A stretch of DNA of 64,000 nucleotides from NCBI RefSeq assembly GCF_002237365.1, contig NZ_NMUO01000006.1:1-64000 (forward strand), in the 5' to 3' direction. The position numbers and the translations under genes are program-made. Position 1 is the stretch's first letter. Each line of letters opens with the position of its first letter. This DNA is from Zobellella denitrificans (GTDB lineage Bacteria > Pseudomonadota > Gammaproteobacteria > Enterobacterales > Aeromonadaceae). Below, piece after piece: positions 37,343 through 46,680 of this stretch. The notes below the pieces were generated by a model. That model saw only the letters and a list, made by a program, of their open reading frames with translations. It was not told the DNA's origin and ran no database searches.

Positions 37343-39208
37343 ATGAGTCTGAATATTGCCGATTACCCGACCCTGGCCCTGGCCAACCTGCCGGACGAAC
37401 TGCGCAGCCTGCCCCAGGAGCGGCTGCCCGCCCTGTGCGACGAACTGCGGGCCTACCTGCTGCATTCGGTGAGCCGCAGCAGCGGCCACCTGGCCTCCGG
37501 CCTGGGCGTGGTGGAACTGACGGTCGCCCTGCACTACGTCTACAACACCCCCTTCGACCGCCTGGTGTGGGACGTGGGCCACCAGGCCTATCCGCACAAG
37601 ATCCTCACCGGCCGGCGCGAGCGCATGGCCAGCATTCGCCAGTACCAGGGTCTGCATCCCTTTCCCTGGCGGGAAGAAAGCGAGTACGACACCCTGTCGG
37701 TGGGCCACTCCAGCACCAGCATCGGCGCGGCGCTGGGCATGGCCATCGCCGCCGCGGAAGAGAACAAGGGCCGCAAGGTGGTGGCGGTGATCGGCGACGG
37801 CGCCCTCACCGCCGGCATGGCCTTCGAGGCGCTCAACCACGCCGGCGACATCCACAAGGACATGCTGGTGGTGCTCAACGACAACGAGATGTCCATCTCC
37901 GAGAACGTGGGCGCCCTCAACAACCACCTGGCGCGGATCATGTCCGGCTCCCTCTACAGCACCCTGCGCGAAGGGGGCAAGAAGGCGCTGGAGATGGTGC
38001 CCCCGATCAAGGAGCTGGCCCGCCGGGCCGAGGAGCACCTCAAGGGCATGGTGGTGCCCGGCACCCTGTTCGAGGAGTTCGGCTTCAATTACGTCGGCCC
38101 CATCGACGGCCACGACATCGAGACCCTGGTGGAAACCCTGCGCAACATGCGCAAGCTCAAGGGCCCCCAGTTCCTGCATGTGATGACCCGCAAGGGCAAG
38201 GGCTACCTGCCCGCCGAGCAGGATCCCATCGGTTACCACGGCGTGCCCAAGTTCGACCCCAACCACCATCAGTTGCCCAAGAGCGGCGGGGGCGGCCTGT
38301 CCTACTCCGCCATCTTCGGCAACTGGCTGTGCGACATGGCCCGGCTGGATCCCCGGCTGATGGCCATCACCCCGGCCATGCGCGAAGGCTCGGGCCTGGT
38401 GCGTTTCTCCCGGGAATATCCCCAGCGCTACTTCGACGTGGCCATCGCCGAGCAGCACGCGGTGACCCTGGCGGCGGGCCTGGCGATAGAGGGCAAGAAG
38501 CCGGTGGTGGCTATTTACTCCACCTTTTTGCAGCGGGCCTACGATCAGCTGATCCACGACGTGGCGCTGCAGCACCTGGATGTGCTGTTCGCCATCGACC
38601 GGGCCGGCATCGTCGGCGCCGACGGCCCCACCCACCAGGGTGCCTTCGATCTCGGCTACCTGCGCACCGTGCCCAACATGGTGATCATGACCCCCGCCGA
38701 CGAAAACGAATGCCGGCAGATGCTGTACACCGGCTACATGCACCCGGGACCGGCGGCGGTGCGCTACCCGCGCGGCGGCGGCTGCGGCGTGGAGATCGAA
38801 GCATCGATGACGGCGCTGGAACTGGGCAAGGGCCGGATCGTCCGCCGGGGCAGCGGCGTGGCCCTGCTCAACTTCGGCACCCTGCTGGCAGAAGCGCAGC
38901 TTGCCGCCGAACGGCTGGACGCCACCCTGGTCGACATGCGCTTCGTCAAGCCCCTGGACGAAGCCCTGTTGCTGTCGTTGCTGGATAACCACGAACTGCT
39001 GGTGACCATAGAGGAAAACGCCCTTATGGGCGGCGCCGGCTCGGCGGTGAACGAGTGCCTGATGCGCCACAAGCGGCCGGTGCCGGTGCTGAACCTGGGC
39101 CTGCCCGACCGCTTTATCGAGCAGGGCGAGCAGCGGCAGATCCTGGCCCTCCTGGGCCTGGACGCGGACGGCATGGTCGACGCCATTCGCCAATACCAAG
39201 CGCGCTGA
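37343..39208 (+). CDS. dxs: 1-deoxy-D-xylulose-5-phosphate synthase
   Basis: Dxs makes DXP from pyruvate and glyceraldehyde 3-phosphate, the first step of the MEP isoprenoid pathway and also a source for thiamine and pyridoxal. The 621-residue thiamine-diphosphate enzyme has [17 protein letters not shown] near 76, the ThDP motif [18 protein letters not shown] (about 152-169) with [18 protein letters not shown]. Catalytic Glu is in [17 protein letters not shown] near 370, and [19 protein letters not shown] near 420 is conserved. Length and order match the E. coli enzyme. Confidence 0.96.
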   Translation: MSLNIADYPTLALANLPDELRSLPQERLPALCDELRAYLLHSVSRSSGHLASGLGVVELTVALHYVYNTPFDRLVWDVGHQAYPHKILTGRRERMASIRQYQGLHPFPWREESEYDTLSVGHSSTSIGAALGMAIAAAEENKGRKVVAVIGDGALTAGMAFEALNHAGDIHKDMLVVLNDNEMSISENVGALNNHLARIMSGSLYSTLREGGKKALEMVPPIKELARRAEEHLKGMVVPGTLFEEFGFNYVGPIDGHDIETLVETLRNMRKLKGPQFLHVMTRKGKGYLPAEQDPIGYHGVPKFDPNHHQLPKSGGGGLSYSAIFGNWLCDMARLDPRLMAITPAMREGSGLVRFSREYPQRYFDVAIAEQHAVTLAAGLAIEGKKPVVAIYSTFLQRAYDQLIHDVALQHLDVLFAIDRAGIVGADGPTHQGAFDLGYLRTVPNMVIMTPADENECRQMLYTGYMHPGPAAVRYPRGGGCGVEIEASMTALELGKGRIVRRGSGVALLNFGTLLAEAQLAAERLDATLVDMRFVKPLDEALLLSLLDNHELLVTIEENALMGGAGSAVNECLMRHKRPVPVLNLGLPDRFIEQGEQRQILALLGLDADGMVDAIRQYQAR

Positions 39209-39229
39209 GAGCCGAAGGTCCAGGCGCCC

Positions 39230-39268
39230 CCTCGGTGTCCCGCGGCGGACAGGGCACCGAGGTTTTGC
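39230..39268 (+). terminator. Probable terminator after dxs
   Basis: An 8-bp stem (CCTCGGTG 39230-39237 with CACCGAGG 39255-39262) is followed by TTTTGCT. The 17-base loop can fold further. It lies 22 bp after the dxs stop, ending the xseB-ispA-dxs unit. Confidence 0.7.
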
Positions 39269-39351
39269 TCTAATCCTGTTACATGAGCATGACAGCCTGT
39301 GACGGCTAGGGCATAATCGCGGCTATCCCTTCATCGCTATACGGGCCCGCC

Positions 39352-40434
39352 ATGCGTTATGCCAATATTACCGGTTGGGGCAAATGCCTGCCTCCGGCCA
39401 TGCTGAGCAACGACGACCTCAGCACCTTCCTCGACACCTCCGACGACTGGATCCATAGCCGCACCGGCATCAGGGAACGCCGTATCGCCCACGTCAACAC
39501 CTCCGAGCTGGCCGTGGTCGCCGCCCGCCACGCCCTGGCCGCCGCCGGGCTCGACGCCGGCCGGCTCGACGGCATCATCCTGGCCACCGCCAGCCCCGAC
39601 AGCCTGGTGCCCAGCGCCGCCTCGGCGGTGCAGCAGGCCCTGGGGGCCGGCCGGGCGGCGGTGTTCGACATCAACGCCGCCTGCACCGGCTTCCTCTACG
39701 CCCTGAGCGTGGGCAACGCCCTGATCAAGGCCGGCAGCATGCAGCGGATCCTGGTGATCGGCGCCGAGCGGCTGACCCACTACCTGGACTGGACCCAGCG
39801 GGACACCGCCGTGCTGTTCGGCGACGGCGCCGGCGCCGTGGTGCTGGAAGCCGGTGAGGAGCCCCAGGGCGTCATCGCCGACAAGCTGGGCTGCGACGCC
39901 GAGGCGCGGGAGATACTGGCGGTGCCCGACTCCGGCACCTGCCGGCGCCGCTTCGCCCATGTGGACGGCCTGTTCGAGGTGAATTTCGAGGGCAAGGAAA
40001 TCTTCAAACGGGCGGTGAAGGGCATGGGCGATGCCGCCGCCATGGTGCTGGAGCAGGCCGGCGTGACCGGGCAGGATATCGACCTGCTGCTGCCGCACCA
40101 GGCCAATATCCGCATCATCGAAACCCTGGCCAAAAAGATGGAACTGCCCGAGGACAAGGTGATGGTCAATATCGGCCGGTACGGCAACACCTCCGCCGCC
40201 ACCGTGCCCATCGCCCTGTGCGAGGCGCTGGAGCAGGGCCGCATCAAGCCCGGCGCCCTGCTGCTCACCGCCGCCTTCGGCGCCGGCCTGACCTGGGGCG
40301 CCGCCCTGATCCGCTGGGGCGAGCGCATCACCCCCCTGGCCCAGTCCGATGCCGCCCTGCCCCCCTGCGAGCAGACGGCACTCGAGCTGCTGGCCCCGGC
40401 CATCGAAGGCTGCCGTCGGGCCCACGGCGGCTGA
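39352..40434 (+). CDS. Beta-ketoacyl-ACP synthase III family protein (FabH-like)
   Basis: This thiolase-fold enzyme condenses an acyl-CoA with malonyl-ACP or a related acceptor. The 360 residues carry the FabH triad: Cys111 in [13 protein letters not shown], His249 in [10 protein letters not shown] and Asn279 in GRYGNTSAA, plus the [10 protein letters not shown] loop near 158. It is about 40 residues longer than FabH of 317-320 residues, with the excess mainly at the C-terminus. It is not in a fab cluster, so it may be a second KAS III with a specialised acyl substrate. I leave the symbol blank for that reason. Confidence 0.88.
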   Translation: MRYANITGWGKCLPPAMLSNDDLSTFLDTSDDWIHSRTGIRERRIAHVNTSELAVVAARHALAAAGLDAGRLDGIILATASPDSLVPSAASAVQQALGAGRAAVFDINAACTGFLYALSVGNALIKAGSMQRILVIGAERLTHYLDWTQRDTAVLFGDGAGAVVLEAGEEPQGVIADKLGCDAEAREILAVPDSGTCRRRFAHVDGLFEVNFEGKEIFKRAVKGMGDAAAMVLEQAGVTGQDIDLLLPHQANIRIIETLAKKMELPEDKVMVNIGRYGNTSAATVPIALCEALEQGRIKPGALLLTAAFGAGLTWGAALIRWGERITPLAQSDAALPPCEQTALELLAPAIEGCRRAHGG

Positions 40435-40584
40435 CCAAGGGCGGGCAAGGCCCGCTGAAACAAGCAACACGCATACCAAACAGACGGACAAAGGGCCAAC
40501 TCATACCCCGTGAATCAGACTGTTTTACCAACAAGCCGAGGCAGACAAGGCACGCCGTTGTCTTCCCTTCTTCCCGCCTGACCC

Positions 40585-41061
40585 TCAGGCCATCGCCCTG
40601 ACCGACTCCAGCACCGCCAGCATGCGGGACGGCTGCACCGGCAACCCGACCTTCAGTTCACCGTCCAGCCGGGCCAGGGTACGGGGGTTGAGGTTGCCGC
40701 TCACCTCCGCCGGCAGCCGCTCGTCGCTCGGCCTGAGCGGCTCGGCCCGCATCGCCAGCAACAGCCGCAGGCTGTCCTGCTGCAAGCCGCCGGCCAGGGC
40801 GGACAACTGGGGCGCGCGGATGGCGTCGGCCTCCTCCGCATAGAGGGGGTCAGGGGCGGGCAAGTCGAAATAGCGCCGCCAGTCCGGCAGCCCCCGCTCG
40901 TCCTCCGGCTCGTCCAGCCGGGGCAGATCCCGGGCATCCTCCGACAACAGCGCCAGCAACAGGCCAAAATCGCCACGACGGCCCTGGTGGACCGCCTGGT
41001 TTAGGCTGTCACCGAGCTGACTGTCATTGACGAGCAGGTTGGCGGAGATCTCTGGCAGCAT
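40585..41061 (-). CDS. VC2046/SO_2500 family protein
   Basis: This 158-residue soluble protein fits the VC2046/SO_2500 family of uncharacterised gammaproteobacterial proteins. The typical region is QLGDSLNQAVHQGRRGDFGLLLALLSEDARD near residues 15-45, followed by a RLDEPEDERGLPDWRRYFDLP segment. The C-terminal third is Leu/Arg rich. No enzymatic motif, signal peptide or membrane segment is seen. It lies between the convergent FabH-like gene and the divergent tRNA-Tyr pair. The family call is from memory of this pattern. Confidence 0.65.
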   Translation of the reverse strand: MLPEISANLLVNDSQLGDSLNQAVHQGRRGDFGLLLALLSEDARDLPRLDEPEDERGLPDWRRYFDLPAPDPLYAEEADAIRAPQLSALAGGLQQDSLRLLLAMRAEPLRPSDERLPAEVSGNLNPRTLARLDGELKVGLPVQPSRMLAVLESVRAMA

Positions 41062-41141
41062 AAAAAGTGCAAATATTAGGCATTTGAACTGTTATCGGCA
41101 GCAAATCCCTTTAATTTAGTAAATTAATTGCTTTCTAGGGG

Positions 41142-41169
41142 TTCACAAAGCGATTCTTTTTGGTAGTAT
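41142..41169 (+). promoter_or_regulatory. Promoter of the tRNA-Tyr operon
   Basis: TTCACA (-35, 41142-41147) and TAGTAT (-10, 41164-41169) are 16 bp apart. A GC-rich discriminator (GCGCCCC) follows and an AT-rich stretch lies upstream, as in stringently controlled stable-RNA promoters. The tRNA begins at 41185. Confidence 0.7.
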
Positions 41170-41184
41170 GCGCCCCACAAACGC

Positions 41185-41269
41185 GGAGGGGTTCCCGAGC
41201 GGCCAAAGGGATCAGACTGTAAATCTGACGGCTCAGCCTTCGCTGGTTCGAATCCAGCCCCCTCCACCA
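41185..41269 (+). tRNA. tRNA-Tyr (anticodon GTA), first copy
   Basis: An 85-nt cloverleaf has the acceptor stem GGAGGGG pairing with CCCCTCC, anticodon loop CTGTAAA (GTA) and a long class II variable arm. The T-stem sequence is GCTGG/CCAGC and the encoded 3' end is ACCA. It closely resembles E. coli tRNA-Tyr. Confidence 0.96.
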
Positions 41270-41320
41270 TATTCCCATGCCGGCGCCAAGCGTCGGCGGA
41301 CAAGTTGCAAGTTTACTCGT

Positions 41321-41405
41321 GGAGGGGTTCCCGAGTGGCCAAAGGGATCAGACTGTAAATCTGACGGCTCCGCCTTCACTGGTTCGAATCCAGTCCCCTC
41401 CACCA
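41321..41405 (+). tRNA. tRNA-Tyr (anticodon GTA), second copy
   Basis: This copy has the same 85-nt structure, 51 bp after the first. It differs at four positions: one D-loop base, one variable-arm base and a compensatory pair in the T-stem (G-C replaced by A-T). It encodes its CCA end and is followed by a terminator. Confidence 0.96.
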
Positions 41406-41411
41406 TCCTTC

Positions 41412-41438
41412 AAGCCGGTGCATTGCACCGGCTTTTTT
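41412..41438 (+). terminator. Terminator of the tRNA-Tyr operon
   Basis: A GC-rich stem (AAGCCGGTGCA with TGCACCGGCTT) is followed by a run of T (41433-41438). It lies six bases after the second tRNA. Confidence 0.88.
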
Positions 41439-41482
41439 ATTTTCCGCCTGCGTAGGTCCATATCAATGGCGCCCCCTGCTTT

Positions 41483-41500
41483 GGTCGACTGAAGTCGACC
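41483..41500. repeat. Short palindromic REP-like hairpin
   Basis: GGTCGACT and AGTCGACC pair perfectly around a GA spacer. The hairpin lies within a larger imperfect inverted repeat (CGCCTGCG near 41447 and CGCAGGCG near 41518). It sits between the tRNA terminator and the 3' end of the RND gene, where no gene is seen. Confidence 0.5.
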
Positions 41501-41581
41501 CTACAATCGCAGGAGCGCGCAGGCGATGGGGATTGGGCGATGATCCCCAGCCCCCGTTCACCGCCCGCAACCGCTTCCGGC

Positions 41582-44500
41582 CTATTCAGGCTTTTCCCGC
41601 AATGCCTTGTCCAGCAGCCGCTGCTGGTGCTCCGGCGACTGGGTGTGGCGCGCCAGCATGCGGTACATGGCGGGCACGATAAAGAGGGTGAGCAGGGTGG
41701 CCAGGGCCACGCCGGCGAACACCACTGTCCCCACCGCCTGCCGGCTTTCGGCGCCGGCGCCGCTGGCCAGGATCAAGGGAATGGAGCCCGCCACCGTGGT
41801 GAAGGCAGTCATCAGTATGGGCCGCAGCCGGCGCACCGCCGCTTCCACCAGCGCCTGCTGGAATTCCAGCCCCCTGTCCCGCAACTGGTTGGCAAACTCC
41901 ACTATCAGGATGCCGTTCTTGGTCACCAGGCCGATCAGCATCACCAGGGCTATCTGGCTGTAGGCATTGAGGGTCATGCCCGCCAGGTACAGGCCGAGCA
42001 GGCCGCCCAACAGCCCCAGGGGCACCGTCAGCAGCACGATGAAGGGATGGATGAAGCTCTCGAACTGGGCCGCCAGGATCAGGAACACCACCACCAGCGC
42101 CAGCCCGAACACGAAGGCCACGTCGCCCTGGTTGTTCTTGTACTCCAGCGACTCGCCCTTGTAGTCGACGGTGGCGTTGTCCGGCAGGTGCTCCCGCACC
42201 AGTCCATCCAGGTAGTCGAGGGCCTGGCCCAGGCTGTAGTTGCCCACCAGGTTGGCGCTCAGGGTAATCGCCTTCTTGCGGTTGTAGTGGTTGAGCGAAG
42301 GCGACGCCCCCTGCTCGTTCAGGCTCACCAGGTTGTCCAGCGAGACCAGGTCGCCGTTGGCGCTGCGCAGATAGATGGCGGCCAGATCATGCAGCTGGCG
42401 GAACGCCCTTTCCTCTCCCTTGAGGTAAACGTCGTATTCTTCTCCCTGACGGGAATAGGTGGTGATGGCCTGGCCACCCAGCATGACGTTGAGGCTGTCG
42501 GCCACGTCGGTGACCGAAATGCCGAGCTTGGCCGCCCGCTGCTGATCCACTTCCACCAGCAGCTCGGGCTTGGTCTGGGCATAGTCCAGATCCAGGTCGC
42601 TCAGGCCCGCGTTGTCCCGCGCCAGCTCCCTGAGCTGCTCGGCCCAGGCGTAGAGTTCGTCGTAATCGGCGCCGCTCAGCACAAACTCCACCGGCGAGGT
42701 CGAGCCGCTGCGGATGGAGGACGGCAATATGGGGATCACCAGCACGTCGGCCACGTCCCGGGTCAGGCTGCGGATCCGGCTCACCAGCGCTTCCGCCGGC
42801 ACCTCCCGCTTGTCCCAGGTTTCCAGGCTGGCGATCACCATGCCGCTGTTGACGCCGCCACCGAAGCCGGGGGTACGCACCGTCAGGCTGGTGGCCAGCC
42901 CTTCCTCCAGAAGAGGCGTCATGCGAGACTCTATCTCGCCGATGGCCCGGCTCATGCGCTCGAAGCTGGCACCCTCGGCCCCCCGCACCATCACGAACAC
43001 CACCCCCCTGTCCTCCCGCGGGGTCAGGCTCTGGGGGATTTCCCGGAACAGCAGGGCAATCAGCCCCAGCGCCGCCACCATCACCAGGGGCGCCCACCAT
43101 ACATGGCCCAGTTCGCTGCCGAGCAGGCGGCGGTAGCGCCCCTCCAGCCAGGCGAAACCGGCATCGAAGTGGCGTGCCAGCCAGCCGGACTGGCGGTGCG
43201 GTCGCAATATCTTGCTGCCCATCACCGGGGTCAGGGTCAGGGCCACCAGGGAGGAAAACCCTACCGCCGCCGCCAGCAGCACCGCGAATTCGGTGAAGAT
43301 GCGGCCGATGATGCCGCCCATGAAGACGATGGGCAGAAACACCGAGATCAGGGTCAGGGTGGTGGCGATCACCGCAAAGCCGACCTCCCGGGTGCCGTGC
43401 CAGGCGGCGGCCAGGGGGGAGCGGCCCCGCTCCAGGTGGTGATAGATGTTCTCCAGCACCACTATGGCGTCGTCCACCACCAGGCCGATGGCCATGATCA
43501 GCGCCATCAGGGTGATGAGATTGACCGAAAAGCCCAGGGCATAGGCCAGGATGAAGGCGCTGATCAGCGACACCGGCACCGTCACCGCCGGGATCAGGGT
43601 TGCCCGCACCTGGCCCAGGAAGATGTAGATCACCAGCACCACCAGGGCCATGGTGATCGTCAGGGTCTTGTAGACTTCACCGATGGCGCTCTCGATAAAC
43701 ACCGAGCTGTCGTAGGTCCAGGTCAGTTCGGTGCCTTCCGGCAGGAAGGGCTGCTGGGCGATGACGGCCTGCTTCACCTCGTTGACCACGTCCAGGGTGT
43801 TGGCCTGGGTCTGCTTGACGATACCCAGCCCCACCACGTTCTGGCCGTTGGAGCGGAACAGGGTGTCCTCGGGTTTTTCCCCTTCCCACACCTGGGCCAC
43901 GTCACGCAGGTAGACCCGCTCCCCGGTGCCGAGCCGGCGGATGGTCAGGGTTTCGAAGTTCACCGCCTGATCGTAGCCGCGCTGGATACGGGCGGCGAAA
44001 TTCTGCTGGGCGTTTTCCAGGGTGCCGGCGGGCAGTTCCACGTTCTGGGCTCTCAGGGCGGCGGCGATATCGGCCACCGTCACCCCCCGCGCCGCCATGG
44101 CGGCGGGATCCAGGCGCACGTTCATCACCCGCTCTTTGCGTCCCCCCACCCATACCGAGCTGACCCCGTCGAGCAGGCTGAAGCGATCCGCCAGCACATT
44201 CTGGGCATAGTCCCCCAGATCCAGCGGTGACATGCCGGTGGATCTGAGGGTGACCCAGAGGATGACGTCGTTGCGGCCGGTGTCCTTGGTGACGATGGGC
44301 GCGTCGGCGTCGGACGGCAGCCGGCGCGAGGCCCGGGACACCGCCTCGCGCACGTCGCTGGCGGCGTTGTCCAGATCCCGGCTGGGATCGAATTCGATGG
44401 TGATGCTGGAACGGCCGTCGGTGGTGCTGGAACTGATGAACTTGACCCCGCTGATGCCGGACAGCTCGTCCTCCAGCCGCTTGGTGACCTGGGTTTCCAG

Positions 44501-44674
44501 CACGCTGGCGCTGGTACCGCTGTAATCGGTGCGCACCGTCACCACCGGCGAGGTGGTGTCCGGCATTTCCCGCAGCGGCAGCTCCAGGAAGGAGATCAGC
44601 CCGAACACGCACAACATCAGGCTGAGCACTATGGCCAATACCGGCCGGGCGATGGAAATGTCAGAGAGCTTCAC
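41582..44674 (-). CDS. RND multidrug efflux permease (HAE-1 type)
   Basis: This is a proton-driven inner-membrane pump of the AcrB/MexF superfamily. The 1030-residue protein has 12 transmembrane helices in the usual two halves. The first helix is in SIARPVLAIVLSLMLCVFGL. The transmembrane Asp pair of the proton relay lies in GLVVDDAIVVLENIYHH near residue 400, and GIVKQTQANTLDVVNEVKQ is in the porter domain. FMGGIIGRIFTEFAVLLAAAVGFSS near 460 is conserved. It is nearer to the MexK/VexK-like subgroup than to AcrB itself, so the substrate is unknown. It overlaps the adaptor gene by 14 bp. No outer-membrane factor gene is adjacent, so TolC is probably shared. Confidence 0.92.
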   Translation of the reverse strand: MKLSDISIARPVLAIVLSLMLCVFGLISFLELPLREMPDTTSPVVTVRTDYSGTSASVLETQVTKRLEDELSGISGVKFISSSTTDGRSSITIEFDPSRDLDNAASDVREAVSRASRRLPSDADAPIVTKDTGRNDVILWVTLRSTGMSPLDLGDYAQNVLADRFSLLDGVSSVWVGGRKERVMNVRLDPAAMAARGVTVADIAAALRAQNVELPAGTLENAQQNFAARIQRGYDQAVNFETLTIRRLGTGERVYLRDVAQVWEGEKPEDTLFRSNGQNVVGLGIVKQTQANTLDVVNEVKQAVIAQQPFLPEGTELTWTYDSSVFIESAIGEVYKTLTITMALVVLVIYIFLGQVRATLIPAVTVPVSLISAFILAYALGFSVNLITLMALIMAIGLVVDDAIVVLENIYHHLERGRSPLAAAWHGTREVGFAVIATTLTLISVFLPIVFMGGIIGRIFTEFAVLLAAAVGFSSLVALTLTPVMGSKILRPHRQSGWLARHFDAGFAWLEGRYRRLLGSELGHVWWAPLVMVAALGLIALLFREIPQSLTPREDRGVVFVMVRGAEGASFERMSRAIGEIESRMTPLLEEGLATSLTVRTPGFGGGVNSGMVIASLETWDKREVPAEALVSRIRSLTRDVADVLVIPILPSSIRSGSTSPVEFVLSGADYDELYAWAEQLRELARDNAGLSDLDLDYAQTKPELLVEVDQQRAAKLGISVTDVADSLNVMLGGQAITTYSRQGEEYDVYLKGEERAFRQLHDLAAIYLRSANGDLVSLDNLVSLNEQGASPSLNHYNRKKAITLSANLVGNYSLGQALDYLDGLVREHLPDNATVDYKGESLEYKNNQGDVAFVFGLALVVVFLILAAQFESFIHPFIVLLTVPLGLLGGLLGLYLAGMTLNAYSQIALVMLIGLVTKNGILIVEFANQLRDRGLEFQQALVEAAVRRLRPILMTAFTTVAGSIPLILASGAGAESRQAVGTVVFAGVALATLLTLFIVPAMYRMLARHTQSPEHQQRLLDKALREKPE

Positions 44675-45683
44675 CCTGGACCTCCACCTGCATGCCGTCG
44701 CGCACCTTGACGGTGCCTTCGCTGACCACCCGCTCCCCCGGGCTCAGCCCCTCGGTGATGGTCACCCAGTCGCCCAGGTTGCGGCCTGTGGCCACGCTGC
44801 GCCGGCTGGCCCGACCCTCGTCATCCACCACGAACACATAGCGCTGGTTGCCCGTATAAAGCAGGCTCTGGGCCGGGATCACCGCCTGCACGCTGCTGTT
44901 CAGGGGCAGACGTACCCGCATCAGCATGCCCGGCACCAGCAGCCCCGAGGCGTTGTCGAACAGCAGCCGAACCTCGGCGTTGAGGGTGTCCGGATTGACG
45001 CTGGGGGCGATCACCGCCAGCTCGCCGATAAAGGCCTGCTCCCCATGGGCATCGGTGCGGGCGCTGAGCTGCTCCCCCACCTTCAGCTGGCGGAAATGGC
45101 GCTCGGGTACGGCCAGATCCAGCTTGAGGGTGGAAATGTCGAGCAACTCCGCCACCGGGGTATTGGCGGCCAGCAACATGCCCGGCGCCACATCGGACAG
45201 GCCGATGATCCCGGCGAAGGGCGCGCGCAGGCTGAGGTAGTCGGCCTGCACCCGGACCGCCTGCAGCTTGGCCTCGGCCATGGCCACCGCCGCCTGCTGG
45301 CCCTCGAGTTCGGTCTGGGTCACCGCCTTGCGGCTGAACAGGGTCTGGAAATTGCCGAGGATGCGGCGGGCGTCCATCAGGGCGGCTTCCGCCTCCTTTA
45401 CCGCCGCCTGGGCCGCCCTGTCGTCCAGGCTGAGCAACAGCTGCCCCTGTTCGATACGCTGGCCCGGCACGAAGTGCACCTCCGTTACCCGGGCGCTGAC
45501 CTGGGGAGCAATCGCCACCTGCCGGTTGGCCTTGAGGGTGCCGATCAGTTCGAGCGCGGCCTCCACCGGCTGCTCGGTCACCCGCACCGTGGACACCACG
45601 GGGCCGCTCTGGGCCGACGCCGCCAGCGCACAGCCGAACAGACCGGCAAACAGCAGCCCCCTGTACTTGTTATTGTTCAACAT
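44661..45683 (-). CDS. RND efflux periplasmic adaptor subunit
   Basis: This membrane-fusion protein links the RND permease to an outer-membrane channel. The 340-residue protein has a signal peptide (about 1-22) and no lipobox. A lipoyl/hairpin region follows, with GTLKANRQVAIAPQVSARVTEVHFVPGQRIEQGQLL near residues 45-80 and APFAGIIGLSDVAPGMLL near 150. The C-terminal membrane-proximal domain ends with VTITEGLSPGERVVSEG. I chose the start at 45683 because the signal peptide begins there and AGGA lies eight bases upstream; the frame extends 15 codons further. It is translated first, with the permease overlapping its end. Confidence 0.9.
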   Translation of the reverse strand: MLNNNKYRGLLFAGLFGCALAASAQSGPVVSTVRVTEQPVEAALELIGTLKANRQVAIAPQVSARVTEVHFVPGQRIEQGQLLLSLDDRAAQAAVKEAEAALMDARRILGNFQTLFSRKAVTQTELEGQQAAVAMAEAKLQAVRVQADYLSLRAPFAGIIGLSDVAPGMLLAANTPVAELLDISTLKLDLAVPERHFRQLKVGEQLSARTDAHGEQAFIGELAVIAPSVNPDTLNAEVRLLFDNASGLLVPGMLMRVRLPLNSSVQAVIPAQSLLYTGNQRYVFVVDDEGRASRRSVATGRNLGDWVTITEGLSPGERVVSEGTVKVRDGMQVEVQGEAL

Positions 45684-45871
45684 TATTCCATTCCTAGTCT
45701 GATGCTGGCCCCAGTTTACCCGCTTCATCCGGCCTGACTATGTCAAGCGGCGGGAAAGATGTGACAAAGTGTGGCAACCCATAGCCCAAGACCCTGAACG
45801 CCCGTGAAAAATCCCACTACGCTTAGTAAAAGATCCGAGATACCGCCATGACCTTTGGTTGAGGAGACAGC

Positions 45872-46633
45872 ATGAGCCAGGGCAAAATTCTGATCACCGG
45901 CGCGGCGCGGGGCCTGGGGCTGGGCATGACCCGCTATTTTCTGCGGCACGACTACCAGGTGCTGGGACTGGATATCGACAAGTATGCCCTGACCGAACTG
46001 GACGAGGCCCAGCTGCCGGGGCTGCAGCTGGTCCACCTGGATGTGGCCGACGAGCAGGCGGTGCAGACCCTCAGCCGGCTGGTCGAACGCCAGTTCGGCC
46101 GGCTCAGCGGCATCATCAACAACGCCGCCGTCAGCCTGCCCTACCACGAATCCATCCGCCAGCTGTCCCTGGCCCACTGGCAGCGGGTACTGGCGGTCAA
46201 CCTCACCGGCCCCATGCTGATCTGCAAGCATATGTCGGGCCTGCTCCGCCCCGGCTCGGCCATCATCAACATCGGCTCGACCCGGGCCCACCAGTCAGAG
46301 CCCGACAGCGAAGCCTACGCCGCCGCCAAGGGCGGCCTTATCGCCCTGACCCACGCCCTGGCCATCAGCCTGGGGCCGGAAGTCCGGGTCAACGCCATCA
46401 GCCCGGGCTGGATCGACGTCAGCCAGTTGCAGCCGGACCGGCAGGGCGCGGCGCCCAGCCCGGAGGATCACCGCCAACACCCGGCCGGGCGGGTGGGCGA
46501 GGCCGAAGACGTGGCCGCCCTCGCCCGTTTCCTGCTGTCCCCCGAAGCGGGCTTTATCACCGGCCAGGAATTCATCATCGACGGCGGCATGAGCAAACGG
46601 ATGATCTATCCGGACGGGCCGGCTGCCGACTAG
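45872..46633 (+). CDS. SDR family NAD(P)-dependent oxidoreductase
   Basis: This 253-residue short-chain dehydrogenase has the cofactor motif TGAARGLGLGM (residues 9-19), the NNAAVSLPYHES segment near 90 and catalytic Ser in NIGSTRAH. The active site YAAAKGG (Tyr/Lys near 150) and a C-terminal FITGQEFIIDGGMSKRM are also present. The substrate cannot be predicted. The Arg-Gln rich region near residues 190-215 is unusual for the substrate loop but still in frame. It lies 47 bp before xthA and may be cotranscribed. Confidence 0.9.
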   Translation: MSQGKILITGAARGLGLGMTRYFLRHDYQVLGLDIDKYALTELDEAQLPGLQLVHLDVADEQAVQTLSRLVERQFGRLSGIINNAAVSLPYHESIRQLSLAHWQRVLAVNLTGPMLICKHMSGLLRPGSAIINIGSTRAHQSEPDSEAYAAAKGGLIALTHALAISLGPEVRVNAISPGWIDVSQLQPDRQGAAPSPEDHRQHPAGRVGEAEDVAALARFLLSPEAGFITGQEFIIDGGMSKRMIYPDGPAAD

Positions 46634-46680
46634 GCCGCTTTCTGCTAGCATGGTGCCCATTTTGAGCAACGGGCACCCTT

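Noticed and set aside
36443-39199. A 918-codon open frame antisense to ispA and dxs
   Set aside because: It is a shadow of GC-rich codon usage on the opposite strand. Its translation is Gln/Gly/His/Val-rich with no domain, and the real genes on the plus strand are certain.
41540-44230. An 896-codon open frame antisense to the RND permease, and a 683-codon frame antisense to scsB (4214-6265)
   Set aside because: Both have low-complexity His/Gln/Gly composition and no motif, and they mirror well-recognised genes. They are artefacts of high GC.
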